Part shown: piece after piece, positions 25,697 through 36,420 of the stretch
Layout of the letters: every line of letters begins with the position of its first letter
Position numbering within the stretch: position 1 is the stretch's first letter
From: Thraustochytrium sp. TN22
Taxonomy: Eukaryota; Sar; Bigyra; Thraustochytrida; Thraustochytriidae
Direction of reading: 5' to 3'
DNA: 64,000 bases
Assembly: GCA_013306675.1 (NCBI GenBank)
Contig: JABLUY010000120.1
Location: 46,161-110,160, forward strand
The notes under the pieces: model-generated
What the model was told of the DNA's origin: nothing
Seen by the model: only the letters and a program-made list of their open reading frames with translations
Databases searched by the model: none
Program-made: the position numbers and the translations under genes

Positions 25697-28600
25697 TCAC
25701 TCCATGACGACACTATCGATGAGGTTGACGAAGACTCCCGGGTTCTGATCGAGAAAGTCGAGGGCGTCTTCTGTGTCGATATAGTAGAGGTCGGCGTCAG
25801 TCTTGGCGACGAGTGTGACGCGGGAGGTGACGATGCGCGGCGCAGCAGGGCGCGACCGGCGCGGAGGCACAGCGCCCGGAGCTGCTTCGTCCTTATTGGA
25901 GAGGGACGACGAGGAAGCGTGCGCGCGGCGGATGCTCATGAGGCTGGCAATGTTGCAAAAGAAGGCTCCGGCGCGGAAGGGCTCGTCGAAGCTGTCGCGG
26001 ATCTCGGTGATCTCGAGCTTGCCGCTGGCCAGTAGGTAGGCATACGAGGCGGGCATTTGGCGCGTCCAAAGGCGCGTGCCAGCCTTGACGTGCTGCACCT
26101 GGAGGATGGACTGGAGCTGCGAGCGCTGTGAGGAGCGCAGGCGAGAGAGCACGGAGTTCGCTCCGATGGCCTTCCAGCTGAGGCTGCATCGGATGCGCGA
26201 GAGACGCTCCATGCGGTACTCGAGCCCTGGCGTGGTGTCAAGGAGGTAGCGGAAGGCGTAGGCGTCGAGCTCGAGGAGCGTGAGCTTCGTGACGGCAACA
26301 ATGTCCGCAGACCGCACTTGGTCTTCGGAGAGCAGCGCGAGTTCACCAAGGTAGTCGCCGGGGCCAAACTCTTTGGCCTGCTGGAGCGCGATTGCTTCGT
26401 CGGAGCAGAGACTGCGCTCGCTGGAGCCAAAGCCGGAAAGCACGCTGCTGAGCGCAGAGTGGCCGCTGGCCTTGCGGGAGAACTGTGCAGTGCCCTTGAG
26501 CTGCAGCGTTTCACCGGCCTTGGCGTCGTCGCGCTGCTCCTTGAAGAGATCGCGCGCGCGGCCGGGCTCCTGCTCTGACGGGAACTCGACACGGCAAAAC
26601 CCGGAGAGCACAACGAAGAACTTGTCACCCAGATCGCCGGTGCGGCAGATGTAGTCGCCGGCCTCGAAACAGCTGTGCCGGCAAAGCTGCAAAATGTCGC
26701 TCGCCTGTGTGATGGAGAAGTGGCGGAAAATGTCGGTGGAACGCAGCATCTGCAGAATGGCGGCCGAAATGGCATGCTCATAAGTGGGCGTCGGGATGAC
26801 AATGGTGTGCTCGATTCCGGCCCGGGCGAGCGGCAGCTCGGAGTCCCCTGCGCTCTTGGAGGCAATATGAATGATGTAGAGTCGTGCCTTGACGTCAGGC
26901 GGCAGCGCGTGCAGGGCGGCGAGCGGCGTGTGGATGGGCGGGATGCCTGCCTCGTGCAGGATGAGGTCGCAGTCCCAGGGAAAGTCAAGGAGCGCGTCGC
27001 AGCGCATGGGCGAGAGCACGTTGTTGTCGCGGAGGCGGCGCAGGCCCTCGAGCTCATAATAGGTGTCGGAGGAATAGGCGAAGCGCTTCCCAGCGACGGA
27101 GGCCTCGAAGCCGACGCACGGCAGCGCATGGAGCGAATAAAAGAAGCGAAGCGTGCCACCACCCCAGTGGACGTCTTCGCCGATGCGCACGAGGCGATGC
27201 TCGAAGAGGAGCTCTAAGAAATTCTCAGCAAAGCCGCTGATGAGCGAGTACTTTCGGATGAAGCTCTCGTAAACTGTCCGCGTGGTGATGAGCGTGGTCT
27301 TGCCTTCCTTAAGAATCTTTTGAAAGGTGCCGGCGTCGTGATCAGCGTGACAATGCGTGAGAATAATTCCGTTGATCATGGCCGGCACGATGCCCGCCCG
27401 CTGCAGGTACTCGGTGGCGTTGGGCGGCGGATCAACCATGATGCCCTTGCGGTTGATCCAGAGCACAAAGCCCGAGGTACTGCCGTCCGCGTCGAAGCCG
27501 TGCGAAGACCCGAGCACCGTGACGCCAAAGGCCGGCGGCTCCATGAGCCCATCGCGCGGAACGACCGCGGGGGGCGGCTGCGGCGTTGTCCACGTCGCCA
27601 AAAAGGACTTGAAACGGGCCACCTCCGCGCCGTCGTCCACCACCACGTAATCCTCACCAAGGTCAATAATCTCCAGGCCGTTGCCCAAAACAGCCACCAT
27701 GATCTCGTCCTGCTCTTCGATGTTCCGCGACGCGTGCTGCTCGTGGTCATCGCCCTCGCTCTCGTCGTCCTTGCTCTCGGTCGCCTCGGTAGCTGCTGTC
27801 AGGGTCTGGTCACGACCCATTACGATGGAAGCCAGGTCCGCCTCGGCGTTGGCGGTATCGGCGGTGTCGGCGGCATCGGCGGCGCCTGCGGCGTTGGTGG
27901 CGTCGGCAGTGTCGGCAGTGTCGGCGGCGTCGACAGCGGGCCGCGTGGTGCTCTGGTCTTGTTGGCCCGTGCTCAGGTCTTGGCCCGTGTTGGATTGCAA
28001 CGTTGGGTCAAGACGGCGCTGCGCAAAGGAAGACCGAATCGAGGAGTGGCGCCGGCACGAGAAGAAGTTCTCCCTGGAGGCCCGGATGATGGCGACGGCG
28101 CCCTCGGAGAGTTTGCCAGACGGATAGGCGTGCGATGGTAAGAAGTGGATGAAGCCGACAGCATTGTCTGCGTTGATAGCCCTGCCGTTACGAGGCTCCT
28201 TGAAGTAGTTGATCTCCTTGAGGTGGTCCGGGCGGGCCGCGAAGGCGTATCTGCCGGTGTGAGGAGCCTGCTGCGCGTACTCGCTGTCCACGTACAAGAA
28301 GCGCTCCTCAGGGCCCTCGAGCGTTTCCACGATGATGCTGCGGACCGTGTCGGCGGCCTCTGGCGTTGCGATGAGTTGCACGCTAGCTTGCTTGATGAAG
28401 AAGTTATAGTATACAGGAAATTCCGCCTCGCACATGTTGATTCCCAATTTGAGGTTGAAGCGGTCCTTTGGCACAACAAAGTGCCTTGGTACGTCAAGGC
28501 CCATGGCAATCGAGTCCTTGATGGTCTCCGGGGGGATGCCAAACTGGAGTGCACCCTTGCTGGTCTGCACATAAATTCCGCCGCGTGGCAGATGGTGCAC

Positions 28601-29482
28601 CGGGACGGTCGACGTGACGGCGAACTGAACGGCGGCGGCCGAGGCAGACCGGGAGTGAGCTGCCTCGTTCAACAAGACGTTCTCCGACTCCTGGCGCCGA
28701 AGAGCAATGCTGTCGCTCTTGTTCGGCGATTCTGGTGCCGCGACCTTGGCCTCCTTTGTGGAGCTGTCAGCAACTGATGCCGGCCCGTGGTCCGGGCCTC
28801 CGTTGGCCGCGCCCTGCACAGGGGACGAGGAGGCGGGCTCCGCCAACTTGGTGTCGACTGCGCCGGTCGCAGTGGCGAGCTCAAGGTCGTGCTCGAGCTT
28901 GCGCGCCGTGCGGCGCTGGCGCATGCCGTTGAGCGCTGCGGTGACCTCTTCCTGCGACTTCGGGCCGAATGATTGCAGCGAGACGGACCTACCCGTCTTG
29001 CGAGCACCGAGACTGCCGTCTCTTGGGAGCACCTTTTGGTTGGATTGCGTGCGGTGGATGCCCTGGGTGATGAGGTGCTGCAGCTCGGCCTGCGTGACCT
29101 TTTTCGTGGAGCTCACCTCGCCTTGCGACATGCTGCGCGCGCTGACGGCGCCGAGACTTTCGTTGTCGGCGAACCCGTCTGAGATGGTGTCGAGGTCGAC
29201 GCCGACCTCGAGCAGCTTGGCCTCGAGAATCGCCACCCGACGCCTCAGCAGTTCGTTCTCCGCCTCGAGCGTGTGCAAGACGCCCGTCGCTGCCGAGCGT
29301 CCGGACACCGGCGTCATGTGGAAGACATCAGAAAAGTTCGAGCGACCCGTCGTGATGGACGGCGGCCGGTCGTAGTCATCGAGGTCCTCACCGTTGGGCG
29401 TGTCGCCGGCGCCGGTCGACGACATCCTCCCCGGCGTCCGCGACGGCGCGGCGAACCCCGACTGCTCGTCTGCCTCTCCCAT
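25697..29482 (-). CDS. Metallo-beta-lactamase-fold protein with two cyclic-nucleotide-binding domains (GbpA/PdeD-like)
   Basis: 1261 residues from the ATG at 29482. Order: a leucine-zipper-like coiled coil (LEAENELLRRRVAILEAKL, about 68-90), a long linker with Ala/Asp/Thr repeats, then a metallo-beta-lactamase domain with HCHADH (His710-His715), the DTYY and HEAG segments, and two cNMP domains. The first (about 900-1085) retains GELALL (Glu1047) and the RSA arginine, so it could bind cAMP or cGMP. The second has lost the Glu and is interrupted by a Ser/Ala insert. This MBL-plus-two-cNBD layout is known from Dictyostelium cGMP-stimulated phosphodiesterases (PdeD/GbpA), so cGMP hydrolysis under feedback is the best inference. 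Its own 3' end has a decayed copy downstream. Confidence 0.83.
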   Translation of the reverse strand: MGEADEQSGFAAPSRTPGRMSSTGAGDTPNGEDLDDYDRPPSITTGRSNFSDVFHMTPVSGRSAATGVLHTLEAENELLRRRVAILEAKLLEVGVDLDTISDGFADNESLGAVSARSMSQGEVSSTKKVTQAELQHLITQGIHRTQSNQKVLPRDGSLGARKTGRSVSLQSFGPKSQEEVTAALNGMRQRRTARKLEHDLELATATGAVDTKLAEPASSSPVQGAANGGPDHGPASVADSSTKEAKVAAPESPNKSDSIALRRQESENVLLNEAAHSRSASAAAVQFAVTSTVPVHHLPRGGIYVQTSKGALQFGIPPETIKDSIAMGLDVPRHFVVPKDRFNLKLGINMCEAEFPVYYNFFIKQASVQLIATPEAADTVRSIIVETLEGPEERFLYVDSEYAQQAPHTGRYAFAARPDHLKEINYFKEPRNGRAINADNAVGFIHFLPSHAYPSGKLSEGAVAIIRASRENFFSCRRHSSIRSSFAQRRLDPTLQSNTGQDLSTGQQDQSTTRPAVDAADTADTADATNAAGAADAADTADTANAEADLASIVMGRDQTLTAATEATESKDDESEGDDHEQHASRNIEEQDEIMVAVLGNGLEIIDLGEDYVVVDDGAEVARFKSFLATWTTPQPPPAVVPRDGLMEPPAFGVTVLGSSHGFDADGSTSGFVLWINRKGIMVDPPPNATEYLQRAGIVPAMINGIILTHCHADHDAGTFQKILKEGKTTLITTRTVYESFIRKYSLISGFAENFLELLFEHRLVRIGEDVHWGGGTLRFFYSLHALPCVGFEASVAGKRFAYSSDTYYELEGLRRLRDNNVLSPMRCDALLDFPWDCDLILHEAGIPPIHTPLAALHALPPDVKARLYIIHIASKSAGDSELPLARAGIEHTIVIPTPTYEHAISAAILQMLRSTDIFRHFSITQASDILQLCRHSCFEAGDYICRTGDLGDKFFVVLSGFCRVEFPSEQEPGRARDLFKEQRDDAKAGETLQLKGTAQFSRKASGHSALSSVLSGFGSSERSLCSDEAIALQQAKEFGPGDYLGELALLSEDQVRSADIVAVTKLTLLELDAYAFRYLLDTTPGLEYRMERLSRIRCSLSWKAIGANSVLSRLRSSQRSQLQSILQVQHVKAGTRLWTRQMPASYAYLLASGKLEITEIRDSFDEPFRAGAFFCNIASLMSIRRAHASSSSLSNKDEAAPGAVPPRRSRPAAPRIVTSRVTLVAKTDADLYYIDTEDALDFLDQNPGVFVNLIDSVVME

Positions 29483-30121
29483 GCGCACGGACGCACAAGT
29501 GTACAGCCAAACAACCGGGCGCCGTGTCCGCGCTACGCCCCCCTCCCTCCCCACCTCCCTTTGTGGGCAGTCAGATTCCTTCCTCTTCGTGAGGGGCCCT
29601 TCGCGAGGACTGACTGACTACCAGGTTGCCGTCTCCGGCTCACTCGCGCCCGAAACGGATGTTTTTGCCCGTTCCAGGGGCGGGTCGGTGTCAGTGGTGT
29701 GTCACGGCCTGGTGCGCTTACGCGGCACGCACGTCAGACCTTGGCCGTTGCTGCTTCCTGGCCGCTCATCAGATGAGAGCGAGCGAAAATAGTGAGCGGC
29801 TAGCTCGATGCAAAAGTTGTAGGCGAGAGCTGCCGGGCACGGTGAACGCTGTGCGTGCGCAGCCGCAGCCAGCCCTCGAGGGCTCTGTGCTCCTCTAGAG
29901 ATACACTAGCTGGTAGGATCTTGCAAAATTACAAATAAGCAGCTTAGTTGGTCGCAGGACGCCTGGTTCGGGCCGCTGGCGCCGCGGCCTTGCAACGAGA
30001 TCGTAACGGCTAGGATGACACTTCCAAAATGCCAGTGAAGGAAACCTGGACTCTTTTGTGATGCTGTGCGGGCGCAAGGATGTTGAAGACGCGGGCGGGA
30101 CTGGAGCTGGCTGGCACCGCA
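29483..30121. other. Spacer between MBL/cNMP gene and SDR gene
   Basis: About 640 bases serving as promoter of the minus-strand MBL gene and 3' flank of the SDR gene. I see no coding evidence. Confidence 0.5.
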
Positions 30122-31135
30122 CTACGTGCATGGCGTTGGAGCCCGCGTCTTCATGCCGTCGCGGGCGCCCATCAGCGCGAGCCCTGCCTCGTAAAGGCGA
30201 ACGGGTAGCAGCTTGGCGAGAAAAGGCGCGAGGGCTAGCACGCGCGGCAAGACGAGCACGTAGCGGCGAGCCTCGAGCGCGGAGACAATGGCGCCCGCGA
30301 CATCGGGCGCGCGGAGCGCCGGGAAGAGCGCGCGCACGAGCCAGAGGTGCGGGGCGGCGAAGGCGCCACGGAACATGGCGGTGTCCACGAGGTACGGGCA
30401 AACGAGCAAGAAGTGCACGGCGTTGCCGACCTCGAGGCGAAGCGCCTCGTGCAGGCCGACGCTCGCGTGCTTGGCCGCGCAGTAATCGGCGAGCTGCGCG
30501 CCAGGCAGCAGGCCCATGAGCGAGGAGATGGTGACGACGGCCCCGTCGCGGCGACGCTTCATCTCCGGGAGTAGCGCCTTGAGAGCCGTGAAGTGGGCCA
30601 CGGCGCACACGCGCATGGTGCGCTCGAAGTCGGCCTGGGTCATGTCTTCCCAGGGCTGGCCGCAGACTACGCCGGCGTTGTTGAAGAGCACCGAGACGTG
30701 GCGGCCGCGGCGCGCAGCGGCCGGTTGTACCTTGCCCTCGAGCACCTCGCGCAGCGCCTCAGCGTCCGCCACGTCGCACACGTACGTGGAGAGCGCGGCG
30801 GCGCCGGCTGTTGCGTCCTGAGCGAGCGTGGCGGCGGCGTGGTCTAGACCTGGCTGGTCGATGTCGATGAGGTGCACAGAGGCGCCGCGGCGCAGCAGCC
30901 GCTGCGCGACGAGCAGGCCGATCCCGCTCGCTCCGCCCGTCACGACGGCCTCGCGCTGCGCCAGGAGCAGCGGCGGCCCGCGCCACAGGCCGCCCGCGGG
31001 GCCGCGCCATCCGCCGGCGACCACGGTCAGGGCCAAGATGAGCGCCACGACCAGGGCGCAGGCAAGCGCGAGGCCTACGACCACGCCGGCCCACCACGCC
31101 TGCTGCGCCTGCTGCGCAGCGGCTTGATCCAACAT
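30122..31135 (-). CDS. Membrane-anchored short-chain dehydrogenase/reductase
   Basis: 337 residues from the ATG at 31135. A ~25-residue transmembrane helix (about 16-40) precedes a classical SDR fold: TGGASGIG (66-73) for the dinucleotide, NNAG, catalytic Ser in ISSLMG, and YCAAK with Tyr218 and Lys222. Asp/Ile in LIDID after beta-2 favours NAD. The layout resembles the retinol/17-beta-hydroxysteroid dehydrogenase group (RDH10, HSD17B11) with an N-terminal ER or lipid-droplet anchor. The substrate is probably a lipid or steroid alcohol, by family only. Confidence 0.86.
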   Translation of the reverse strand: MLDQAAAQQAQQAWWAGVVVGLALACALVVALILALTVVAGGWRGPAGGLWRGPPLLLAQREAVVTGGASGIGLLVAQRLLRRGASVHLIDIDQPGLDHAAATLAQDATAGAAALSTYVCDVADAEALREVLEGKVQPAAARRGRHVSVLFNNAGVVCGQPWEDMTQADFERTMRVCAVAHFTALKALLPEMKRRRDGAVVTISSLMGLLPGAQLADYCAAKHASVGLHEALRLEVGNAVHFLLVCPYLVDTAMFRGAFAAPHLWLVRALFPALRAPDVAGAIVSALEARRYVLVLPRVLALAPFLAKLLPVRLYEAGLALMGARDGMKTRAPTPCT

Positions 31136-31348
31136 GGCGAGCGCTCGCTGCGTGCTGCAATGCGGATGCAGGTGTCAGAGAAGCCAGATTGGCCGTGGCA
31201 GCGGCTGCACGACGACAGCTGGCCGGCCGAGGAGAAAAGCGAGCCATGGATGGCGGCATGCGTCGTGTAGCCAGCCGCAAACTGGCAGGACCTTCTCACC
31301 AAGCATGGCAAAAGCAAATGCAAGAAGATTGGGGAAGAAGAATTCATG

Positions 31349-31425
31349 CAAGCAAGCAAGCAAGCAAGCATGCAAGCAAGCATAGAGAAAAGCGACCTGA
31401 CCTGACCTGACCTGACTCGACCTGA
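31349..31425. repeat. (AAGC)n and (CCTGA)n microsatellites
   Basis: An AAGC tetranucleotide run at about 31349-31382 is followed by a CCTGA-type pentamer run at about 31393-31425, between the SDR start and the SDHB stop. Confidence 0.85.
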
Positions 31426-31493
31426 TTGAGGCTGACGCAACGTCGCAGATGCGCGCCTACTTGCTAAAAGTAGCTACGAATGCCGGCTGGCCT

Positions 31494-32309
31494 TTAGTGC
31501 ATCTGGATGACGCGGTTCTTGATCTTGGCAATGGCCTTGCCCGGGTTAAGGTGCTTGGGGCAGGTCTTGCTGCAGTTCATGATGGTGTGGCAGCGGAAGA
31601 GCTTGAAGGTGTCATCGAGGGCCTCAAGACGCTCCTTGGTGGCCTCATCGCGCGAGTCATCGATCCAGCGGAAGGCCTGCTGCAGCACGGCCGGGCCGAG
31701 GTACTTCTCCGAGTTCCACCAGTACGAGGGGCAGGCGGTGGAGCAGCAGGCGCAGAGAATGCACTCGTACATGCCGTCGAGCTTGGCGCGGTCCTCCTTG
31801 CTCTGAAGAGTCTCCTTGCCATCCGTGTTGGGCGCCTTGCGGTGCAGCCACGGCTTGATGGAGGCGTACTGCTTGTAGAAGTTGTTCATGTCCGGCACGA
31901 GGTCCTTGACGACATGCATGTGCGGGAGCGGGTAGATGACGGTGGTGGGCTTCTCGTCAATATGGGCGAGGCAGGCCAGCGTGTTGGAGCCATCGATGTT
32001 CATGGCGCAGCTGCCGCAGATGCCCTCACGGCAAGACCGCCGGAAGGTCAGCGTCGGGTCCATCTCGTTCTTGATCTTGAGCAGGGCGTCGAGAACCATG
32101 GGGCCGCACTTGTTCAGGTCCACGGGGTAGTCCATCATCGTCGGCTTGCCCTTGCTGTCCGGGTCGTACCGGTAGATCTTGAAGTGCTTGATCTTCTCCG
32201 GCTTGGACTCCACCTTGAGGTCGCCCGCCGCCGAGAGCGCGCGGGTCTGCATCTTGCCCGCGTTGCGCGCGAGCGCGCCCACGCGCGTCGACGTCGCCCG
32301 GAGCGCCAT
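31494..32309 (-). CDS. SDHB: Succinate dehydrogenase iron-sulfur subunit (complex II, mitochondrial)
   Basis: 271 residues from the ATG at 32309. The first ~27 residues are Arg/Ala/Ser-rich, a mitochondrial targeting peptide. All cluster ligands are present: CREGICGSC and the later C of NTLAC for [2Fe-2S]; [12 protein letters not shown] for [4Fe-4S]; [21 protein letters not shown] for [3Fe-4S] and its second half. The subunit passes electrons from the flavoprotein to ubiquinone in the inner membrane. Length and motifs are complete. Neighbours are unrelated. Confidence 0.97.
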   Translation of the reverse strand: MALRATSTRVGALARNAGKMQTRALSAAGDLKVESKPEKIKHFKIYRYDPDSKGKPTMMDYPVDLNKCGPMVLDALLKIKNEMDPTLTFRRSCREGICGSCAMNIDGSNTLACLAHIDEKPTTVIYPLPHMHVVKDLVPDMNNFYKQYASIKPWLHRKAPNTDGKETLQSKEDRAKLDGMYECILCACCSTACPSYWWNSEKYLGPAVLQQAFRWIDDSRDEATKERLEALDDTFKLFRCHTIMNCSKTCPKHLNPGKAIAKIKNRVIQMH

Positions 32310-32705
32310 CCTGCTTTGTTTTGCTGCGCATGCAACCTTTCAGTCAGCCACCTGCCTGCCTGCCTGCCAATAATAATAAGAAGAGCCTCGTGTCCGTCCT
32401 TCGGCCCGACCCTCCCCGCCCCGACGGCCTCCGAGCCCGCCGCGCGCCGGCTGGACCAGCGCGATTGCGCACGCGGGGTTCTCTCTCGCCGGCACAGACG
32501 CCTAGACACGCCGCCCGCCCACCCGCTGTGCAGCACCCGCGCGCGCGCGCGCGTGCAATGAGCTCCTAGTGCTAGCAGCAGCAGCAGCTGCAGCAGCTGC
32601 ATCTGCCTCATGCCGCCATTCCTCCCCTCCCCCTCGCCTGCTCGCTGCGCTGCGCCGCGAGCGCGGGCGGACGCGCGGACGAGGAGGGCCTCGTCGCGCC
32701 GCGCC

Positions 32706-32739
<34 letters not shown>

Positions 32740-34296
32740 GTACCTGCGCGCCTCGAAGAGCTCTGCCAAGCCGCGAATCCTCTTTACCCTGGCGCTGCAG
32801 CGGCGCGCCTCGGCGCTTTCTCCGCGAGTCCGCCGTCGCCGCGACTCGCTCCCCGCCCCCTCTGCGCCTCGTCTCCGCGGGTGGCGCCGCGCGCCGGCCG
32901 GGGCACCGCACAACACCTGCCCCCGGCGAAACCGCCCCCGCTTAGGCCCCTTCGCGCTGCAGGGACGCTCGCCATCGCAGACGCAGCGCCGCGAGCAGGC
33001 CGGGTCAACCCGACGCGGAGCTGCAGTGCGAGCTGGAGCGATCGCAGACGTCTCTCTCTCTCTCGGGCGGCCTGACAGAGTCTCAGTGACAGCGTCGCGA
33101 CCGCTGGCCGCCGTGCCGAGCCAAGCCAGGCCATAGTCGCCAGGGCCCATCTGGTTAGCCCTGTTTTCCGTCCAGTTTTCCGACCTGTTTTCCGCGAAAA
33201 GCTTTGAAAAACTCGACGCATGGCGAGTACAGTGCGCATAGCGACACCTGCTTCGTGCCTTGCTTCTTCTGCGAAGCTGCAGCTTCTCCCGCGCGGCCGC
33301 GCGCTCACCAGCACTGCTCACACCACGCGTCGGTCACCGAGCAGGCGCGGCCGTGGCGCCTTTCTCCTCCTCCAAGTCAGGCTGCTCGAGCGCAGTGAGT
33401 GAGCTAGCGCCAGCTCAAGTTCCTTCGTACCAGGGCCATGACCAGCACCAGTAAGTTAACCGCCTCGGCGCGTCTCGGCCGTCAGCCTGCCTGAGAAGAG
33501 AAGACTTTGGAGCCAAGGCGGGCACCGGCAGGCAGCACGCTGGCGCCGGCTGGCCAGAGGCCGCGGCGCTCAGCGCTCCGCTCCCAGTCAGGCCTTGCTC
33601 GGCCCCGAGTCTTTGCTCGCTCACCATCATCGCTGTCTGTCTGTCAGCCAGCTCGAACGAGGAGAGGAAACAGGGGATCGGAGAAAAGACCCCGGGCCAA
33701 GCCCGGCCAAGCGAGCGCGCTCGCGCGGGGCCGCCACCGGCCGGCGGTGCGCGCGGCGCGCGCGGCAACGGCGGCGGCGGCGGCGGGCGCAGAGGCGCGC
33801 GGCGGCGCGGCGAGCGGAGCGGGCGCGAGCAGGGCCCGGCCGCGCGCGGCGCGTGGTCACGGGTAGGCGCCGCCTTGCCTGCCTGCCTACCTGCGCGCCG
33901 TCCGTGCATGGCAAGCAGGGCAGCCCGAGGCAAGGCAAGTCAAGTCGCGAGCGCCGCGTGCCAAGGCAAGCAAGCAAGCGCGCAGGCGAGGCGCCGCCAG
34001 CAGAACCCCAGCTCCGGCGCGCGCGACGCGGGCGGCGGCACGGCGGCGGCGGCGCGGCGCGGCAGCGCGGCGGCGCGGGTGCGCGCGCGCGAGCGGCGGC
34101 GGTGTTTGAAAATCGTCTCGACTCGACTCGACTTGACGCGACGCGACGCGGCGCGACGGGCGAGGCAGCGCAGGAGCTTGTGAGCGCGCGGGCGAGCGAG
34201 CGCGCGGGCGGGCGGGCGGGCGAGCGAGCGGGCGGGCTGAGCGGGCTGAGCGGGCTGAGCGGCGGCGGCAGCGCGAAGAGCGCGCGGGCTAGCGGG
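32310..34296. other. Long GC-rich intergenic region
   Basis: About 2 kb between the SDHB start and the Zn2Cys6 gene start, which point away from each other. It is very GC-rich, with CCG runs near 32705-32740 and GGGC/GAGC-type repeats near 34195-34270. Long frames exist on both strands but none shows a domain. I support no gene here. Confidence 0.5.
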
Positions 34297-36420
34297 ATGG
34301 AGGAGTGCGAAGGCCCGATGGCGAACGTCAAGCCGACGCTGCTGCCGGTGAAGCTGGAGGACGTGGTGGACGGCCAGGTGATGCCGCCGCCGCCGCCCTT
34401 TTGCGACCCGGAGAACCCGGACTGCTGCGACGGCGGGGACTGCTGCGAGTCGGAGGACGTGGAGTTGAACGCGAACGGGCGGCTCAAGTCCACGTGCGAG
34501 AAGTGCTCGTCGGCCAAGGTCAAGTGCAGCGGCGCCATCCCGTGCGAGCGGTGCACGCGCAAGGGGCTCGAGTGCGAGTACAGGATGGAGAAGAAGCGCG
34601 GGCGGCGCACGGCGCTCAAGATCAAGAAGGAGCTCTGCTCGGACGCCTCGTGCTGGGGCCAGATCGTGCTCAACCCCATCAACAAGATCGAGAATTTCGG
34701 CGTGCGCTTCGGGCTCGAGTCCGTGGAGCGGCGCATCTTCCAGGTCTTCTTTGCCATGTACAAACACCACGCGACGCCGCAAAGCTGCTGCAAGGGCTGG
34801 TTCGCGTACCAGCTCAATAAGATGTCCACCTTCATGCTGCGCAACGGCAACAAGGAGGGCTCCGAGAAGCTGGACGCCTGGATGACCAAGAAGGGCATCA
34901 AGCTGATGCGCCGCAACCCGAGCGACTATCGCAAGATCCCGGCCAACGTCATTGACGAGGTCAGCGGCCGCGTGCTGCCGCCCATCCACCCGCTCAAGGG
35001 CCCGACCATGATCGTCAACGAGTCCTCCGACAATCCGGCCAAGCGCAAGCGCATCTCCAAGGCTGGCACTCAGGTCTACTCGACGCGCGGTTACTATCAG
35101 AGCGAGGGCGCGCCCTCACCCGTAGACCGCGAGATTGAGGACATGCGCAAGAACATGTGCTTCCTCAACCTGCGTGCCACGCACGAGCGCTTCGAAGTTG
35201 AGGTCAACGACGCCTTCGTCGCGCTCTTTGGGTACACGACGCGTTCCATCATCCTCGTGCTAGAGCGCCTCTTTGGCGGTCTTTTGCCCTGGGGCTGCGA
35301 CGTCCTCGCGCTCCTGCTCTCTTCGGACCGTGACCTGCTCTTCTTCATGCGCACGCTCGCGCTCAAGATGAACCACCTCGGCCGCCCGCCGCAGTTCCCG
35401 GCCACGCGCCAGGCCTGCTCCTACCATGTCTTTGACTTTGACACCAAGCGCGGCGATGTGGTCGAGTGCCTGCTCAAGTGCGTGCACCGTGAGTACCTCA
35501 GCACTGACCGCACCGAGGTGGACATCTTTATGGGCTTCGAGCCCATGCTACCCGACGTACCGCGCATGTTTGCCACGGACGGCTGCTGCGAGCGCCTCGC
35601 TAGCATGCCCGGCGAGGACACCAGTGGCTTCGATGAGGCCAAGATTGGCCATTCTCAATTCAAGAACCGCGACATCTCCTACGCCTCCTCTGGCCCCGGC
35701 TCGCTTGCCGTGCAGAGCCGCGCCTCGCACACCTCCGGGCTTGGCCCTGCGCCCCCGGCCCGTCAGGAGCTGCACACTCAAATTGAACAGATGATGCTGG
35801 GCGAGCAGCGCCGACCACCGCCCGAGCAGGCGCCCGATTTCATCATGCCTCCCAACCGCCCGGTGATCGCTGGCACGGTCGAGTCCGAGCCGCCTGACAA
35901 TGAGCTCGAGGGCTCCGCCTTTTTGGACAACATCATGAACTGGGTCGACGACACGCAGACGGGCCAGGACAACGGTTCCTCGCCTTCCAGCACGCACTCG
36001 CCCGCCGACGAAGACGACGAAGACGAGATGATGGCCATGCCTCGCGGAGGAAGATCCATGCAGCAGCAGCAGCAGCAGCAGCAGCAGATGCGCCGGCAGC
36101 AACACGGACAGCAGAACCAGCTCCCGCCCCAGCAACACCAACAAATGTCAGGCATGCCCATGCCCGCACCTTCGCAGCTGCCACCGCCTGAGCCTTTCAT
36201 CTCCGGTAACCTTTCTCTCGGCGGCAACAGCGTCTTCATCCCGGGCACCAACTCGGTCACCTCGCAGCTCAGCTTCTCTTCCTTGGCCAATGCGCAGGAC
36301 TTTGACTTTCCTGACGCCAGTACAGATGCGGCAGCCAGTGCCCTGGGCCGTAACGACGGCAGCTCGGATCAGCGCAGGTCCTGCGCCCTCGACCTTTTGC
36401 CCCCGGGCCCGGACGAGTAA
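34297..36420 (+). CDS. Zn2Cys6 transcription factor with PAS-like domain
   Basis: 707 residues from the ATG at 34297. Residues 67-93 are a binuclear zinc cluster: CEKCSSAKVKC then PCERC and C, with spacing C-x2-C-x6-C-x5-C-x2-C-x6-C, followed by a basic KKRGRR stretch. Residues ~285-420 resemble a PAS fold (RATHERFEVEVNDAFVALFGY...). Fungal gluconeogenesis regulators of the AcuK/ERT1 type share this Zn2Cys6-PAS layout, so a nuclear DNA-binding regulator is likely. A poly-Gln run sits near residue 590 and the C-terminal part is acidic and Gln/Pro-rich, as in activation domains. Its last ~25 codons are copied at 39523-39598. Confidence 0.85.
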   Translation: MEECEGPMANVKPTLLPVKLEDVVDGQVMPPPPPFCDPENPDCCDGGDCCESEDVELNANGRLKSTCEKCSSAKVKCSGAIPCERCTRKGLECEYRMEKKRGRRTALKIKKELCSDASCWGQIVLNPINKIENFGVRFGLESVERRIFQVFFAMYKHHATPQSCCKGWFAYQLNKMSTFMLRNGNKEGSEKLDAWMTKKGIKLMRRNPSDYRKIPANVIDEVSGRVLPPIHPLKGPTMIVNESSDNPAKRKRISKAGTQVYSTRGYYQSEGAPSPVDREIEDMRKNMCFLNLRATHERFEVEVNDAFVALFGYTTRSIILVLERLFGGLLPWGCDVLALLLSSDRDLLFFMRTLALKMNHLGRPPQFPATRQACSYHVFDFDTKRGDVVECLLKCVHREYLSTDRTEVDIFMGFEPMLPDVPRMFATDGCCERLASMPGEDTSGFDEAKIGHSQFKNRDISYASSGPGSLAVQSRASHTSGLGPAPPARQELHTQIEQMMLGEQRRPPPEQAPDFIMPPNRPVIAGTVESEPPDNELEGSAFLDNIMNWVDDTQTGQDNGSSPSSTHSPADEDDEDEMMAMPRGGRSMQQQQQQQQQMRRQQHGQQNQLPPQQHQQMSGMPMPAPSQLPPPEPFISGNLSLGGNSVFIPGTNSVTSQLSFSSLANAQDFDFPDASTDAAASALGRNDGSSDQRRSCALDLLPPGPDE

